Source of the DNA: Acinetobacter lwoffii
Lineage (GTDB): Bacteria; Pseudomonadota; Gammaproteobacteria; Pseudomonadales; Moraxellaceae
Length of the DNA stretch: 64,000 nucleotides
Reading direction: 5' to 3'
NCBI RefSeq assembly: GCF_002321025.1
Contig: NZ_DCLL01000053.1
Location: forward strand, 97,153 to 161,152
The translations under genes and the position numbers were made by a program. The notes beneath the pieces were generated by a model, which did not search any database, was not told where the DNA came from, and saw nothing but the letters and a program-made list of their open reading frames with translations. Shown here one piece after another: positions 54,122 through 63,484 of the stretch; positions within the stretch are counted from its first letter, which is position 1, and each line of letters begins with the position of its first letter.

Positions 54122-54235
54122 TTAGTCCTTATTCGTACCGCACTTACGACACTCCCTGTGTTCCCCGATCTCTTGCATTTGCTCATACTCATAAATATGC
54201 AAACAAAACAATTTTCTTAAAAGCTGAAGCATCAT
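54122..54235 (-). CDS. 37-residue CxxC-containing microprotein
   Basis: Short frame starting with tandem ATGs, M-M-L-Q-L-L-R-K-L-F-C-L-H, and ending in ECRKCGTNKD. AGGAG lies 5 bp before the first ATG (8 before the second), and a strong terminator follows the stop, so the unit has all parts of a real gene. A hydrophobic N-terminus with Cys11, and a CxxC near the end, suggest metal binding or membrane association. It resembles Cys-rich small proteins reported in Pseudomonas/Acinetobacter genomes, from memory only. Function unknown. Confidence 0.65.
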   Translation of the reverse strand: MMLQLLRKLFCLHIYEYEQMQEIGEHRECRKCGTNKD

Positions 54236-54651
54236 TGAAACTCCTGTTTAATCATTTTTTTAATACGCTTCTTAAGATATTCCGTCCTGAAACATCATGA
54301 TTTTTGACTAAAAAATCATCTCATATTAATTAGCATAATTTTTTCAGTTGTAAAATGCATTTCATCTACTTTTCACTTTTTTTGCAGATATTCTTTGAAC
54401 TACATCACAATTATTTCATAAATATGAACTTTTTTTTTGATTAAAGAGGATGTTTATGGAATTTAGATAACAAAAGTAATATCTGAGGGAGATGCTTTTT
54501 TATTAAGCTGGTAACGAAGAATCTTTATTGAAAGGCAAACTAGAAAAGTTCATTATCAGTGGAGGCAACCCATTTTAAGTCCTTCGAGATAAGAACGACG
54601 ATCAATTAAGTGAATTGCTTACTTCAGATTTCATAATATCCAAAAACAAAA
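54236..54651. other. Spacer before the genomic island
   Basis: About 415 bp, AT-rich, with stop codons in all frames. It should contain the promoter of the microprotein. Fragments such as GKLEKFIISGGNPF followed by a stop on the plus strand hint at gene debris, but I cannot identify it. Confidence 0.4.
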
Positions 54652-54682
54652 AACCCCTTATGATTAATGCACGTAAGGGGTT
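54652..54682 (-). terminator. Terminator downstream of the tRNA remnant
   Basis: Inverted repeat AACCCCTTA / TAAGGGGTT with a 13-base loop; read on the minus strand it ends in a run of T with one G. Its position, 8 bp after a CCACCA end, is that of a tRNA gene terminator. Confidence 0.75.
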
Positions 54683-54690
54683 GTTTTATA

Positions 54691-54708
54691 TGGTGGGCCC
54701 AGACAGAC
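54691..54708 (-). tRNA. 3'-end remnant of a tRNA gene (putative attachment site)
   Basis: On the minus strand, GTCTGTCTGGGCCCACCA can be read as a T-stem 3' half (CTGTC), acceptor strand TGGGCCC, discriminator A and CCA. It is followed at once by the terminator. The sequence stops matching a tRNA beyond 54708: no T loop, anticodon arm or matching 5' acceptor strand follows. This is expected where an island has integrated in a tRNA 3' end and displaced that end. Isotype not assigned. Confidence 0.5.
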
Positions 54709-54854
54709 GGAAACTATTACCTACCCTATTGTTTTTATTAAATTAATTTATTTTTAAAAATTACAGGATACAAGCTAGGATACATAGTTTAACTGTTTCT
54801 TTTTTGATCAATTAAGCTTTTTTCACCACCAAACTCCCCTACCACATCGCTAAT

Positions 54855-55574
54855 TCATTGAATTTTGACAATACACAGCTTCTTGGTAAAAGAGGAACCA
54901 ACATCAATATAATGGCAATTATCGATTTGAGTATGCTCTTTTACAATGGTATGACCTAGATATATTTCATCAATATTTTCGACAACATCATAATGAGCGG
55001 AATGCTGACGAATTCGTCCTCTCCCCCACAGCGCGTTCGCATAAGCAGAACTGACACCTGAAATCTTGTAGTCACCTTGTGCAATATCGTGCTTAAAAGC
55101 ATTCCAATCATGAATATCAATATCAGCATGAATAATACCTATCTTTTTATTTTTCAGCTCAACTTCAATCACCAATGGTAACTTTGCTAAACGATCAATA
55201 ATTCTCTGTCGTGTCTTTTGAAATTGTCTATAAAACCATGCTCCGCCATTCCTTGCATGCATGTCTTTCATTTTAGGATCATGTTGCCCTCTAATACACA
55301 TTTCTTCATGATTACCACGCACAGTTAAAAACCATGTTTGATCGAGTAATGAAATACATTCTAAATTTTCATCACCTCTATCGATGAGATCTCCTGTACA
55401 GATCAGTAGATCATTATCAAAATCAAAATTCTTTAGATGAAGCTCTTGCATTAGAAGACTATAAGATCCGTGAAGATCTCCAACGATATAAACTGAATTA
55501 TAATTTTGGTTTACAAGTATCTTTATTATATCGTTCATGCTATGAATAAAACCTTCTACGAATTTTGAATCCAA
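54855..55574 (-). CDS. Calcineurin-like metallophosphatase (PrpA/lambda-phosphatase type)
   Basis: Up to 239 residues. Dimetal motifs are complete: GDLHG at 32-36, GDLIDRG at 61-67, GNHE at 87-90, a metal His in IIHAD (149) and GHT at 207-209. This is the layout of phage-lambda-type and PrpA/PrpE phosphatases that act on Ser/Thr/Tyr phosphates or dinucleoside polyphosphates. Start is TTG at 55572-55574 or ATG at 55536-55538. It is the first gene inside the island and is divergent from an unknown gene, sharing a very short promoter region. Confidence 0.88.
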   Translation of the reverse strand: MDSKFVEGFIHSMNDIIKILVNQNYNSVYIVGDLHGSYSLLMQELHLKNFDFDNDLLICTGDLIDRGDENLECISLLDQTWFLTVRGNHEEMCIRGQHDPKMKDMHARNGGAWFYRQFQKTRQRIIDRLAKLPLVIEVELKNKKIGIIHADIDIHDWNAFKHDIAQGDYKISGVSSAYANALWGRGRIRQHSAHYDVVENIDEIYLGHTIVKEHTQIDNCHYIDVGSSFTKKLCIVKIQ

Positions 55575-55583
55575 TTATAGAAC

Positions 55584-56291
55584 ATGACTCACACAACCTC
55601 TAATACACCACAAAATGTTGTTATTTATACAAATAAAGAGATTTCCGTTGATTTTTGCCAGCCATTTAAAGATGGATTAAACCCTATATTATTTACAATT
55701 AAAACTTTAGAACAAATTCCTAGCAAGACTGAAAATAAAATCAATATTGTCATCCTGGAATCTTGGGATGAACTCAACAACCCTCAACTAAATTGCAGTA
55801 AACTTCACCTTATCATACCCACACATTCAAACAATAGACTGGAAAATGATCTAAATGCTCTAGTATTCGAGCATGATCAATCTATGACATCCCAACAGGC
55901 TTTAGAAAAGCTTTACCATAGTTTTATTAAATTTTATTTCTCGGCTGAATGTTATCTTGATCCTCAGGATTTTTTTAATTCTGACTCATATAAAGATGGA
56001 CATCGATACATCAACACCCATGAGATATTGCAAAACGATGCTGGTTATGAAAAACAACTCAATACCTATCTTAAAACGATATCGGATACTGAAACAGTAT
56101 GCTTAAATTTTTCAATAAGCTATGATTTTTCTTCAGAATCTGGCTATTTACTGCTGCTAGAAGATACTGTTGATCATTTAAAGTATGTCAAAGATAGAGA
56201 TGTATTCTTTAGCATTGTTCTTTCAAAGTATCCAATATCAGATAATAAGTTAGCTATCGTGCATTTAAGTCAAAAGTCTCCAATGTCTTGA
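55584..56291 (+). CDS. Unrecognised 235-residue island protein
   Basis: No family recognised. The first ~90 residues alternate strands and helices (NVVIYTNKE, PILFTIKTLEQIP, KINIVILESWDEL, KLHLIIPTHSN), like a small Rossmann or receiver-like fold; the rest is mixed alpha/beta with aromatic residues (FIKFYFSAECYLDP, CLNFSISYDFSSESGYLLLLED). No signal peptide or membrane helix. It is divergent from the phosphatase (as little as 9 bp between starts) and its 3' end overlaps mcrC by 27 bp on the opposite strand. AT-rich like the rest of the island. Confidence 0.65.
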   Translation: MTHTTSNTPQNVVIYTNKEISVDFCQPFKDGLNPILFTIKTLEQIPSKTENKINIVILESWDELNNPQLNCSKLHLIIPTHSNNRLENDLNALVFEHDQSMTSQQALEKLYHSFIKFYFSAECYLDPQDFFNSDSYKDGHRYINTHEILQNDAGYEKQLNTYLKTISDTETVCLNFSISYDFSSESGYLLLLEDTVDHLKYVKDRDVFFSIVLSKYPISDNKLAIVHLSQKSPMS

Positions 56292-57635
56292 TTCTTTTAT
56301 CATATCAAAACCGATTAATTCATCATTATCTAGATCGAAAGGGAGAACCCATATCTTTGGATTTTTCCCTTGATCTCTTTCATGCTTATTTAACTGAAAC
56401 TTTGGTAAAGCTTCATTAAATTTTAAACTTTTTGGATAAATCAAAACTATTGGACCATCGTGTTCAAGGTACATATAACTATAAGCAAACATTTGCTGCA
56501 TATCACCATCGCTGATTCCATAACGCTGGTCTTCACTATTCTGATCCAATAATTTCCATTTTGTATCTAAAATCATATTGCTATGAATATTTTTATTTTT
56601 CGCTTCAAAGTAAATATCTGGCCGAAGATTAAATCTATCTTTTCCATTATGATGACACAAATATTTATTGCTCTTCTGCCTTTGGATTCGATAATGATCC
56701 GAATATGCTTTTTCAACCTTACTCAGCACATAAGCTTCAAATAACTTTTCCATCGGAAACAGCAAACTCATTCCATGCCATTCACCATGTAATGCAGATG
56801 GTGTCTGCTCTCCTAGGACTATTTCACACCAGACTTTGATTGGTTCATATTGAGCATATAAACGACCTGATTTCCATTGAGGAAAGTCTAAACGCGGCAA
56901 TCTACTCGTTGGCACCTCACTCAATTTAAGACGGATTTCATTTGCTAATCGCCAATTATCAGTATCTTGTGTGAGTTTACAGATTTTTTCTAATGCAGTT
57001 TTAATAAGACGATTTGGCGCGGTATTTAAAGAAAAAATATCATGTTCAATCGGAAAACGATGTTGCTCGGTCACTGGTTGAGTCAGATATCTTTGGATAT
57101 TCAATTTACCTTTCAAATAGGCACTTTGCTCTGCAACACATTGATATTCAGACCTTACACCTCGCTGAAGCAATAGGTTGCATGCCTCCAAAAAGCGACT
57201 CATGATCCATTCACTCAAAGGTAAATCTAACTTATCCAATGAGGCTGAGCCTGCTTCTCGAGGGGATGGAAGCTTCCATAAGGCTCGCAGCATTTTTCTG
57301 AGTAATGCACGTTCTTTTTTAATTACGTTTTCTATTTCTTTGTGGAATTCCTGACTCTTACTACCTTCCTGTTGAACTGGTAGCTCTATATGCTTAGGTA
57401 AAATCTCAATGGTATGACCACATGGTGTTTGAATAATACCGACATAGTTATCGACTTTTATTTTACGTCTGCCTTCTAACTCAAAAATGGTAGCACCATT
57501 TTTTTTAGTTTGGCTAGAAAGCTCACATAAATAATCAAAAACCGAAGTAGGGACGCAGATATGATCTAGTCCCATTGTATAAGGTTGGTTAGTGCCATTG
57601 TCTTCAATGACACCGTATTCACGCAGACTCAGCAC
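56265..57635 (-). CDS. mcrC: McrC subunit of McrBC-type restriction system
   Basis: McrC supplies the endonuclease that cuts DNA bound by McrB. The 456-residue protein has the N-terminal LSLREYGVIEDNG typical of McrC, and a PD-(D/E)xK nuclease: RPDIYFEAK (Asp340) and ILDTKWK (Asp357, Lys359). MEKLFEAYVLSKV is the conserved helix before it. It starts at GTG (57633-57635), overlapping the mcrB stop by 17 bp, so the two subunits are cotranslated. Confidence 0.92.
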   Translation of the reverse strand: MLSLREYGVIEDNGTNQPYTMGLDHICVPTSVFDYLCELSSQTKKNGATIFELEGRRKIKVDNYVGIIQTPCGHTIEILPKHIELPVQQEGSKSQEFHKEIENVIKKERALLRKMLRALWKLPSPREAGSASLDKLDLPLSEWIMSRFLEACNLLLQRGVRSEYQCVAEQSAYLKGKLNIQRYLTQPVTEQHRFPIEHDIFSLNTAPNRLIKTALEKICKLTQDTDNWRLANEIRLKLSEVPTSRLPRLDFPQWKSGRLYAQYEPIKVWCEIVLGEQTPSALHGEWHGMSLLFPMEKLFEAYVLSKVEKAYSDHYRIQRQKSNKYLCHHNGKDRFNLRPDIYFEAKNKNIHSNMILDTKWKLLDQNSEDQRYGISDGDMQQMFAYSYMYLEHDGPIVLIYPKSLKFNEALPKFQLNKHERDQGKNPKIWVLPFDLDNDELIGFDMIKESRHWRLLT

Positions 57636-60012
57636 TTTCTACAACCTTGATATTATTTTGAGCTTCTATTCCAATAATTTTATTAATCTCATTGATTTGA
57701 TCTTGTTCAGAATCTTCTTTAAAGAGTTTTGTATTGACTTCCCAATTTCTACTTTCAAGGTTTTTCATTAGTTGTTCATCCATATTTGGAAATAGGGATT
57801 TATCTAATTTTTCAGTTTTTATCATCGCGTTATTACCAAGTACCAAATTAATCTTACTCCAATCATCAAAGAAGTATTCTTGTAATAAAGGAATAATCCT
57901 TTTTTCAAAAATTTTCATAAGCTCTTGAACAGTAGCTTTTTCTTTTTCAGAAGTAGGTTTTAATTCAGTAAAATATGCATGACCAATACAGTGATCACGG
58001 TCTAATAAAACTTTGATTCTATTATTCATCACTTCCAATATATTAGAAACAGCATTCCCTCCTAAGCCTTGTATAGCAATATCTTCTAAAACTTCTGGTT
58101 GAGGTTGCATCTCAATAAATTCAAAGCGACGTCTTAAAGCGATATCCACTGAAGTTAATGAGCGGTCAGAACTATTCATTGTTCCAATAATATAAAGATT
58201 TTCTGGAACGCCAAATTTTACATTTGGAGAGTTTGGTAAAATAATCTCTAAAGCTTCAGCCTTACCCACTCTTTTTGATTCTTCAATTAAAGTAATCAAC
58301 TCACCAAAAATTTTAGAAATATTTCCCCGGTTAATTTCGTCAATAATAAGAACGTATTTCTTATCGATATTACTTTTCTCATTTTTTTCTATAGTTAATA
58401 AATTTTGAAGTTTATCTTTATCTACTGCATTTTCAAGATTATAAACTGTTGATTGCGAGAATATTTTTTTGAAATAATCCTCATTATTTAAGCTTGGTGA
58501 AAAACTTTTCAGCCATTTCACTTTTCTCACTTGGTGATAACTAAACTTTGGCTCACTATTATATTCATATTCTCCAATTATCTCTGCTATTGCTCTAAAT
58601 TTTAGATTTCCATCCGTAATGACAACTAAATCACCATTTTTTATTTTATTTTTAAAAGTATTAACATAAGCAGCTGCTGTATCCAATTGATTTATAGGAT
58701 AATCAAATTCAGCTAATTTATGCTTTATCGATTGAAATTCATTACATCCTGTGAAATCAATAGAATCTCCCCAACCTAATGTGACAATATCATTATCTAA
58801 ACAAGATCGGTATAGATCATCTTCAATACCAGCTCGACCTAACGACATTTTCCATATGGCTCTATTTCCTAAATCAAATTTGTCGCCGATATTAGGTTTA
58901 ACATTTGCACTAGCTAACTCACAAATTTTTTTGAAAATGCCAGGTATGACGGGGTAAGTTAGCTGATTATTCTCGGGTACGACTTTGACACCTTCAACAA
59001 AATCCTCATAACCATAACTTTGATGGAAGGTCACAAAACTAATGCGGCCTTCATCCATATATTTTTTGAATTTGTCTCTATCATCTTGGGTTTGTTGTTT
59101 TTCAGGGTCTCTCCCATCTAAAATCGATAATGCATAATTAATAGTATTGTAAGTTTTACCCGTTCCTGCTGGGCCATAAAGAATTTGGTTTAATGGATGT
59201 TTAGACATATGATCTCGATTAATAGAGTTTAGATTTTCCACAACATCATTTTCTTCAATTCCTCTTACAACTTCCATATTAAAAATCTCGTCATATATTA
59301 AGTACATAGGTTGCTTATTAAAAGATGCACTTAATGCATTCAAACAATCAAGATATTCCGACCAAGTTTTTAATCTATCTTCACCATCTTTAGGTACTTT
59401 TATTTTTATAGTTTTTAAGTATTCACGAACTTTTGGAGTTAGTGGAATATATTTCACTGGATCAGAAAAATATAAGGCTTGAGATAGTTTTACAATTCCA
59501 ACAGACCTTATGTTCAATATTCTGGCAAATTCATTATTCGAAATATCTTCATTTTTAATTATTTTTTTAAAAACCTTCCAAATATTCGGAATATCATTTT
59601 CATTTCTTTCTAAAAATTGACCATTATTCAACTCTTGTTTAAAAGGGTAATACCACTTAGTATTATAACAACGTGGCACTCCTCTAAAATTAAAATCAGA
59701 AACAACTATCTTATTATTTCCATTAATATTCAATAAATCTTGAAGCATGCTAATATTATTTTTTTCACTACCAGAATTTATAGTATTCAATACAGTAAAT
59801 GGATCAATCTCAGAATGTTCTACAAATACCTCTTGATTATTTTTAACTATTTTATCTAACCCAAAGTCAATTCCATTACCCTTAGCAATTTTTTGGATTA
59901 TTACCACCAAATCATTTTTTTTATTTTCATAACTCAAAATAACTTCAAATAATTTTCTGTAAACTTCGATCCAAGAAAATCTATCATCTTGATTTAAATT
60001 AGTTTCAATCAT
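57619..60012 (-). CDS. mcrB: McrB-type AAA+ GTPase with EVE/PUA-like insertion
   Basis: 797-residue motor of a McrBC system. Residues 1-250 are a variable N-terminal region with no family I recognise, probably target recognition. Walker A GPAGTGKTYNT is at 280-290, then FHQSYGYEDFVEGV (329-342). After GIFKKICE (358-365) comes ~150 residues (375-520: GDKFDLGNRAIWKMSLG, IVTLGWGD, NGDLVVITDGNLKFRAIAEI) that look like an EVE/PUA-type modified-base-binding domain. Walker B YVLIIDEINRGN (553-564), sensor YIIGTMNSSDRS and RRRF follow. Insertion inside the motor rather than at the N-terminus is unusual. Confidence 0.92.
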   Translation of the reverse strand: MIETNLNQDDRFSWIEVYRKLFEVILSYENKKNDLVVIIQKIAKGNGIDFGLDKIVKNNQEVFVEHSEIDPFTVLNTINSGSEKNNISMLQDLLNINGNNKIVVSDFNFRGVPRCYNTKWYYPFKQELNNGQFLERNENDIPNIWKVFKKIIKNEDISNNEFARILNIRSVGIVKLSQALYFSDPVKYIPLTPKVREYLKTIKIKVPKDGEDRLKTWSEYLDCLNALSASFNKQPMYLIYDEIFNMEVVRGIEENDVVENLNSINRDHMSKHPLNQILYGPAGTGKTYNTINYALSILDGRDPEKQQTQDDRDKFKKYMDEGRISFVTFHQSYGYEDFVEGVKVVPENNQLTYPVIPGIFKKICELASANVKPNIGDKFDLGNRAIWKMSLGRAGIEDDLYRSCLDNDIVTLGWGDSIDFTGCNEFQSIKHKLAEFDYPINQLDTAAAYVNTFKNKIKNGDLVVITDGNLKFRAIAEIIGEYEYNSEPKFSYHQVRKVKWLKSFSPSLNNEDYFKKIFSQSTVYNLENAVDKDKLQNLLTIEKNEKSNIDKKYVLIIDEINRGNISKIFGELITLIEESKRVGKAEALEIILPNSPNVKFGVPENLYIIGTMNSSDRSLTSVDIALRRRFEFIEMQPQPEVLEDIAIQGLGGNAVSNILEVMNNRIKVLLDRDHCIGHAYFTELKPTSEKEKATVQELMKIFEKRIIPLLQEYFFDDWSKINLVLGNNAMIKTEKLDKSLFPNMDEQLMKNLESRNWEVNTKLFKEDSEQDQINEINKIIGIEAQNNIKVVESAESA

Positions 60013-60040
60013 TACTTTACATTCCTAAAAAAACTCTTAA

Positions 60041-63000
60041 TTAAGCGATATTCAAAAAATCATTATTTTTCTGATCAACACCATTACATTCATGTGCATA
60101 ATTTATTAACTGACAAAATACATTCACCAACTTCTGCTGTTTAATATTGCTTGCATTACAATTCATTAAGTTTGGATTCCCCACCACGATTGCTAAAGAC
60201 TGTGCTCTCGAATTCGCTACATTTAAACGGTTTTTATCAAACAAAAAATCCATTCCGCGTGGTGAATCGTTCGCATCACTTGCGCATAAACTGAAAAATA
60301 CAATAGGTGCTTCCTGGCCTTGAAACTTATCTACACTTCCCAACTTTGCATTTTCACCTAAAACAGATTTAAGTTTAGTCACCTGAAAGTTATACGGCGC
60401 TACAAATAACATATCATCCAAAGTAATGGACTTTTTATTACCTTCCTTGTCGGTATAAATTCGCCCAAGAAGCTCATTTACAGCATGTTGAATCGCTTGA
60501 ACCTCTTCATCACTAGCCTGAGTATTTCCGTCATGTTCAACGGGGATAAATACAACACCTGCTTCCTTATTTAATGCTCCCTTATAAGCATCAGGGACTT
60601 GTATAACTTGGAGATCGTTAGACTGATGTGAATTTAACTTACCCTCATAAATTGCCTGACTGATAAACTCATTTACTTTTGAATGCATTCTGTAGGTAGT
60701 GTCGAGAAAGATGCCTCGGTTAGGCTCAATTGTTGGATGATCTTTTAGCAAATAATCTAAAATAGACAAACCACTATCGCCAGGGTGCGTACCTTGAGCG
60801 GGTTGTCCTAGTTGCATTTGGTCACCCATTAAAACCAAATTATGAGCTGATTGACTCATTGCAATTAAGTTTGCTACCGATACTTGCCCTGCTTCATCAA
60901 TAAACAAATAATCAAATTGCTTATTTAATTCCTCACGAGAAAACCCCCATGCTGTGGTACCAATGACACATGCTCCATCAAGATATTCAACTATTTTGTC
61001 ATTCTTAATTTCTGAAATTCCAAAGTTTTCAATTTCAGTATCTGTATTTTTTGTACAACAGAAATGAGCTGGAATATTTTCATTTTGGCAATACTGTGCC
61101 ACGCCAATCAAAAGATTATTAATTGCCTTGTGGGAATTTGAGCTAATGCCTACTTTTTTTCCTTGCTTAAGTAGTTCTGCAATAACATGCTTACCTGTAA
61201 AGGTTTTTCCTGCACCAGGAGGTCCTTGAATCACAATATATGAGTTATCCAAATTACAAATTGCCAATTTTATTTGATCTAACTTTTCTAATTTTTTATG
61301 GCTCGAAACAATTATTTCTCCCTTTTCTATACCCTTGATGCGTGGATAATCCCGTCTTAAAAAATGGAGAATAGCATCATCATTGAGCTGGTTTTCATAA
61401 TAGCTTCGGACTACTGTTTCTATTGCTTTTGGAATAGGCTTTGGATTCACATAATCATCTGGAATTAAATGCACAACAGAAAGCGGTTCTTTAAGCTGTA
61501 AGCAAATTCTGCCTTTTGAAACTGATGAATGCTCTTTTAATAATGTCGCTTTAAGATTGTTTCCCTTTTCATCTTCCTCCCCAAGAATATAAAAGCTAGT
61601 GGTATTTGCCATTTTAAATTCTTGATGAGGATCAAATGAATACTCATATGCTAAGCTTCTTGCTTTAGGGGTTGGTTTAAATGGCTCTTTGTCTGTACGA
61701 ATACAATTTACTAGACAATCAAGGTCATCATAAAGCTCTTCTACTGTTAAGCCCATTCTTTCAAAGAGTCGCCAAAAAACTGGCTTAGCTTCTCTATGAT
61801 GGAATTCCAGAGCCCAAGCCATGTTTTCACAAATTTGTGACTCAATTATATCTTGAGACTTAAGAGATTCTGCTTTACTCAATAATTGATCTCTTAACTG
61901 AGTTAATGCCGTTGTTTCTTCACTTAGCTCTTTTTCTACAATGTCTTTTTTACCTACATACTGGATGCCAAATTCTTGCTGTTTCTGATGCAACCAAGCC
62001 ACCAACTCTTGCGTACTATTACAATCATCAATATTGTAGTCTCGAATACTTTTCAGGACCTGTGATATTTGCCAGATTAAGCCATCTGGATTAACTCGCC
62101 AATTTTCATACACGACAACAGAATCCCCCCCTGAACCCACTTCTGTCTCACGTTTACCACGGTATAAGTGTTCTACATTTTTAATAGAATATTTAGGTTC
62201 ACCAATCCGTAATCCATTTTTAACGATCTTGTATAAATCAACAAAAACTTCATTTCTTAACAATTGATCTACTTCAAATTCACAAACACCATAACGGCAC
62301 ATAAGCTTCTTACATGCAGCAATTTCATAGTTTGCATAATGGTAAATATGCATCGTAGGATCTTGCTGCCAACGTGCATAAACCCATTCGATAAATGATT
62401 TAAATGCTATTTTTTCTTCAATTTCATTGTGACCCCAAAAGTCTATAAATTTACGCTCACCCTTTTCATCGAAATATGTACATCCCCATAAATACTCAAG
62501 TCCCCCTTCAATTAAAGGAAACCCCTCGATATCGAAGTACACATCATTTTCAGAGTGCTGGGGTAATAATGCCAATCCTAGTTTTTCATGAGTGTTAATG
62601 ATTTCAAATAAAGGCGTTGTAAGCCCTTCACTTTGCCGCTGAATCCGAGCCTGAGCTTTTAATCTTTTATATACATCAGTATTCAAGCCCTTAATATTTA
62701 GCTTATCACTATCAATCAAATCTTGCATCGTCTGAATACCCTCAGCATTCAGCTTCTTGATTTGCGAGCGTGTAATTGTGGCAACTTGAGAAAGATGATC
62801 TCTATCTTTGAGTAATTGCTTCGCATAATTACTCCAACAACCCCATGACTTGGAGTCAGAAGGATTAGGGTACTTTTCTAAATCGAATTCTTCGTGCAAT
62901 TGCAAAAAGGCATTTTTTACTGATTGGTAGTAATAGTAAAATTCTTGTGTTCTCAATCGCTGCTGAGTTTGATCGCCTAAAATAATGACAAAATCATTCG

Positions 63001-63484
63001 AATAACGGCCTTGAATAGCTGCAATCATTTCCTGATAACAACACAGTTGGATGGTGTAATAAGGTTGTAGTGATTTAGAGAGTTTGGTATCCCAAATTTC
63101 ATAATGATAGTCCCCAAGTTGACTAGAACCTGGAACCTTAACTAAAAAATCAGCAAATCCAGTAAACTTACCTTTACTTAAACAAGCCTGAAAAATAACA
63201 TCTACACCTTCTTTCATAGCCTGTATCGTTGCAGCTTTCTTATCTGAACTTAATCCTATATCTGTAATTGTTAAGCCTTGTTGCTTCAACTCTTCCAATA
63301 CAGATGATTCGTGCTCTGCTCCTTTATCCTGAAGCATGAGCATCATTGCATCATCTTGATCTTTAAAATCTAAAGCTTCAGGAGAAATAAGACTGAAATG
63401 TTCCATCCAGGAAGCAAAAGGACTTTCTAAAAACAAAATCAAATCTGAGGGAGAAAAAATTAAATTATCATTGTGCAGTTTCAT
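60041..63484 (-). CDS. RecB-like nuclease / RNase H-fold exonuclease / SF1 helicase fusion (TM0106-like)
   Basis: 1147-residue protein with three parts. Residues ~1-200: RecB/Cas4-like nuclease (GFADFLV with D112; YEIWDTKLSK with E129, D132, K134; QLCCYQE). Residues ~310-500: RNase H-like exonuclease resembling YprB (DIEG 318-321, HYANYE, DYNIDDC 482-488). Residues ~735-1110: SF1 DNA2/UPF1-like helicase (GPPGAGKT 754-761, FIDEAGQ 861-867, GDQMQLGQPAQG, TYRMH, DKFQGQEAPIV, RLNVANSRAQ). No cluster cysteines are evident in the nuclease. It is first in an operon, 28 bp before mcrB, so it probably works with McrBC. Confidence 0.88.
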   Translation of the reverse strand: MKLHNDNLIFSPSDLILFLESPFASWMEHFSLISPEALDFKDQDDAMMLMLQDKGAEHESSVLEELKQQGLTITDIGLSSDKKAATIQAMKEGVDVIFQACLSKGKFTGFADFLVKVPGSSQLGDYHYEIWDTKLSKSLQPYYTIQLCCYQEMIAAIQGRYSNDFVIILGDQTQQRLRTQEFYYYYQSVKNAFLQLHEEFDLEKYPNPSDSKSWGCWSNYAKQLLKDRDHLSQVATITRSQIKKLNAEGIQTMQDLIDSDKLNIKGLNTDVYKRLKAQARIQRQSEGLTTPLFEIINTHEKLGLALLPQHSENDVYFDIEGFPLIEGGLEYLWGCTYFDEKGERKFIDFWGHNEIEEKIAFKSFIEWVYARWQQDPTMHIYHYANYEIAACKKLMCRYGVCEFEVDQLLRNEVFVDLYKIVKNGLRIGEPKYSIKNVEHLYRGKRETEVGSGGDSVVVYENWRVNPDGLIWQISQVLKSIRDYNIDDCNSTQELVAWLHQKQQEFGIQYVGKKDIVEKELSEETTALTQLRDQLLSKAESLKSQDIIESQICENMAWALEFHHREAKPVFWRLFERMGLTVEELYDDLDCLVNCIRTDKEPFKPTPKARSLAYEYSFDPHQEFKMANTTSFYILGEEDEKGNNLKATLLKEHSSVSKGRICLQLKEPLSVVHLIPDDYVNPKPIPKAIETVVRSYYENQLNDDAILHFLRRDYPRIKGIEKGEIIVSSHKKLEKLDQIKLAICNLDNSYIVIQGPPGAGKTFTGKHVIAELLKQGKKVGISSNSHKAINNLLIGVAQYCQNENIPAHFCCTKNTDTEIENFGISEIKNDKIVEYLDGACVIGTTAWGFSREELNKQFDYLFIDEAGQVSVANLIAMSQSAHNLVLMGDQMQLGQPAQGTHPGDSGLSILDYLLKDHPTIEPNRGIFLDTTYRMHSKVNEFISQAIYEGKLNSHQSNDLQVIQVPDAYKGALNKEAGVVFIPVEHDGNTQASDEEVQAIQHAVNELLGRIYTDKEGNKKSITLDDMLFVAPYNFQVTKLKSVLGENAKLGSVDKFQGQEAPIVFFSLCASDANDSPRGMDFLFDKNRLNVANSRAQSLAIVVGNPNLMNCNASNIKQQKLVNVFCQLINYAHECNGVDQKNNDFLNIA

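Noticed and set aside
54236..54651. Possible integrase remnant before the island
   Set aside because: Stops in all frames and no recognisable tyrosine-recombinase residues.
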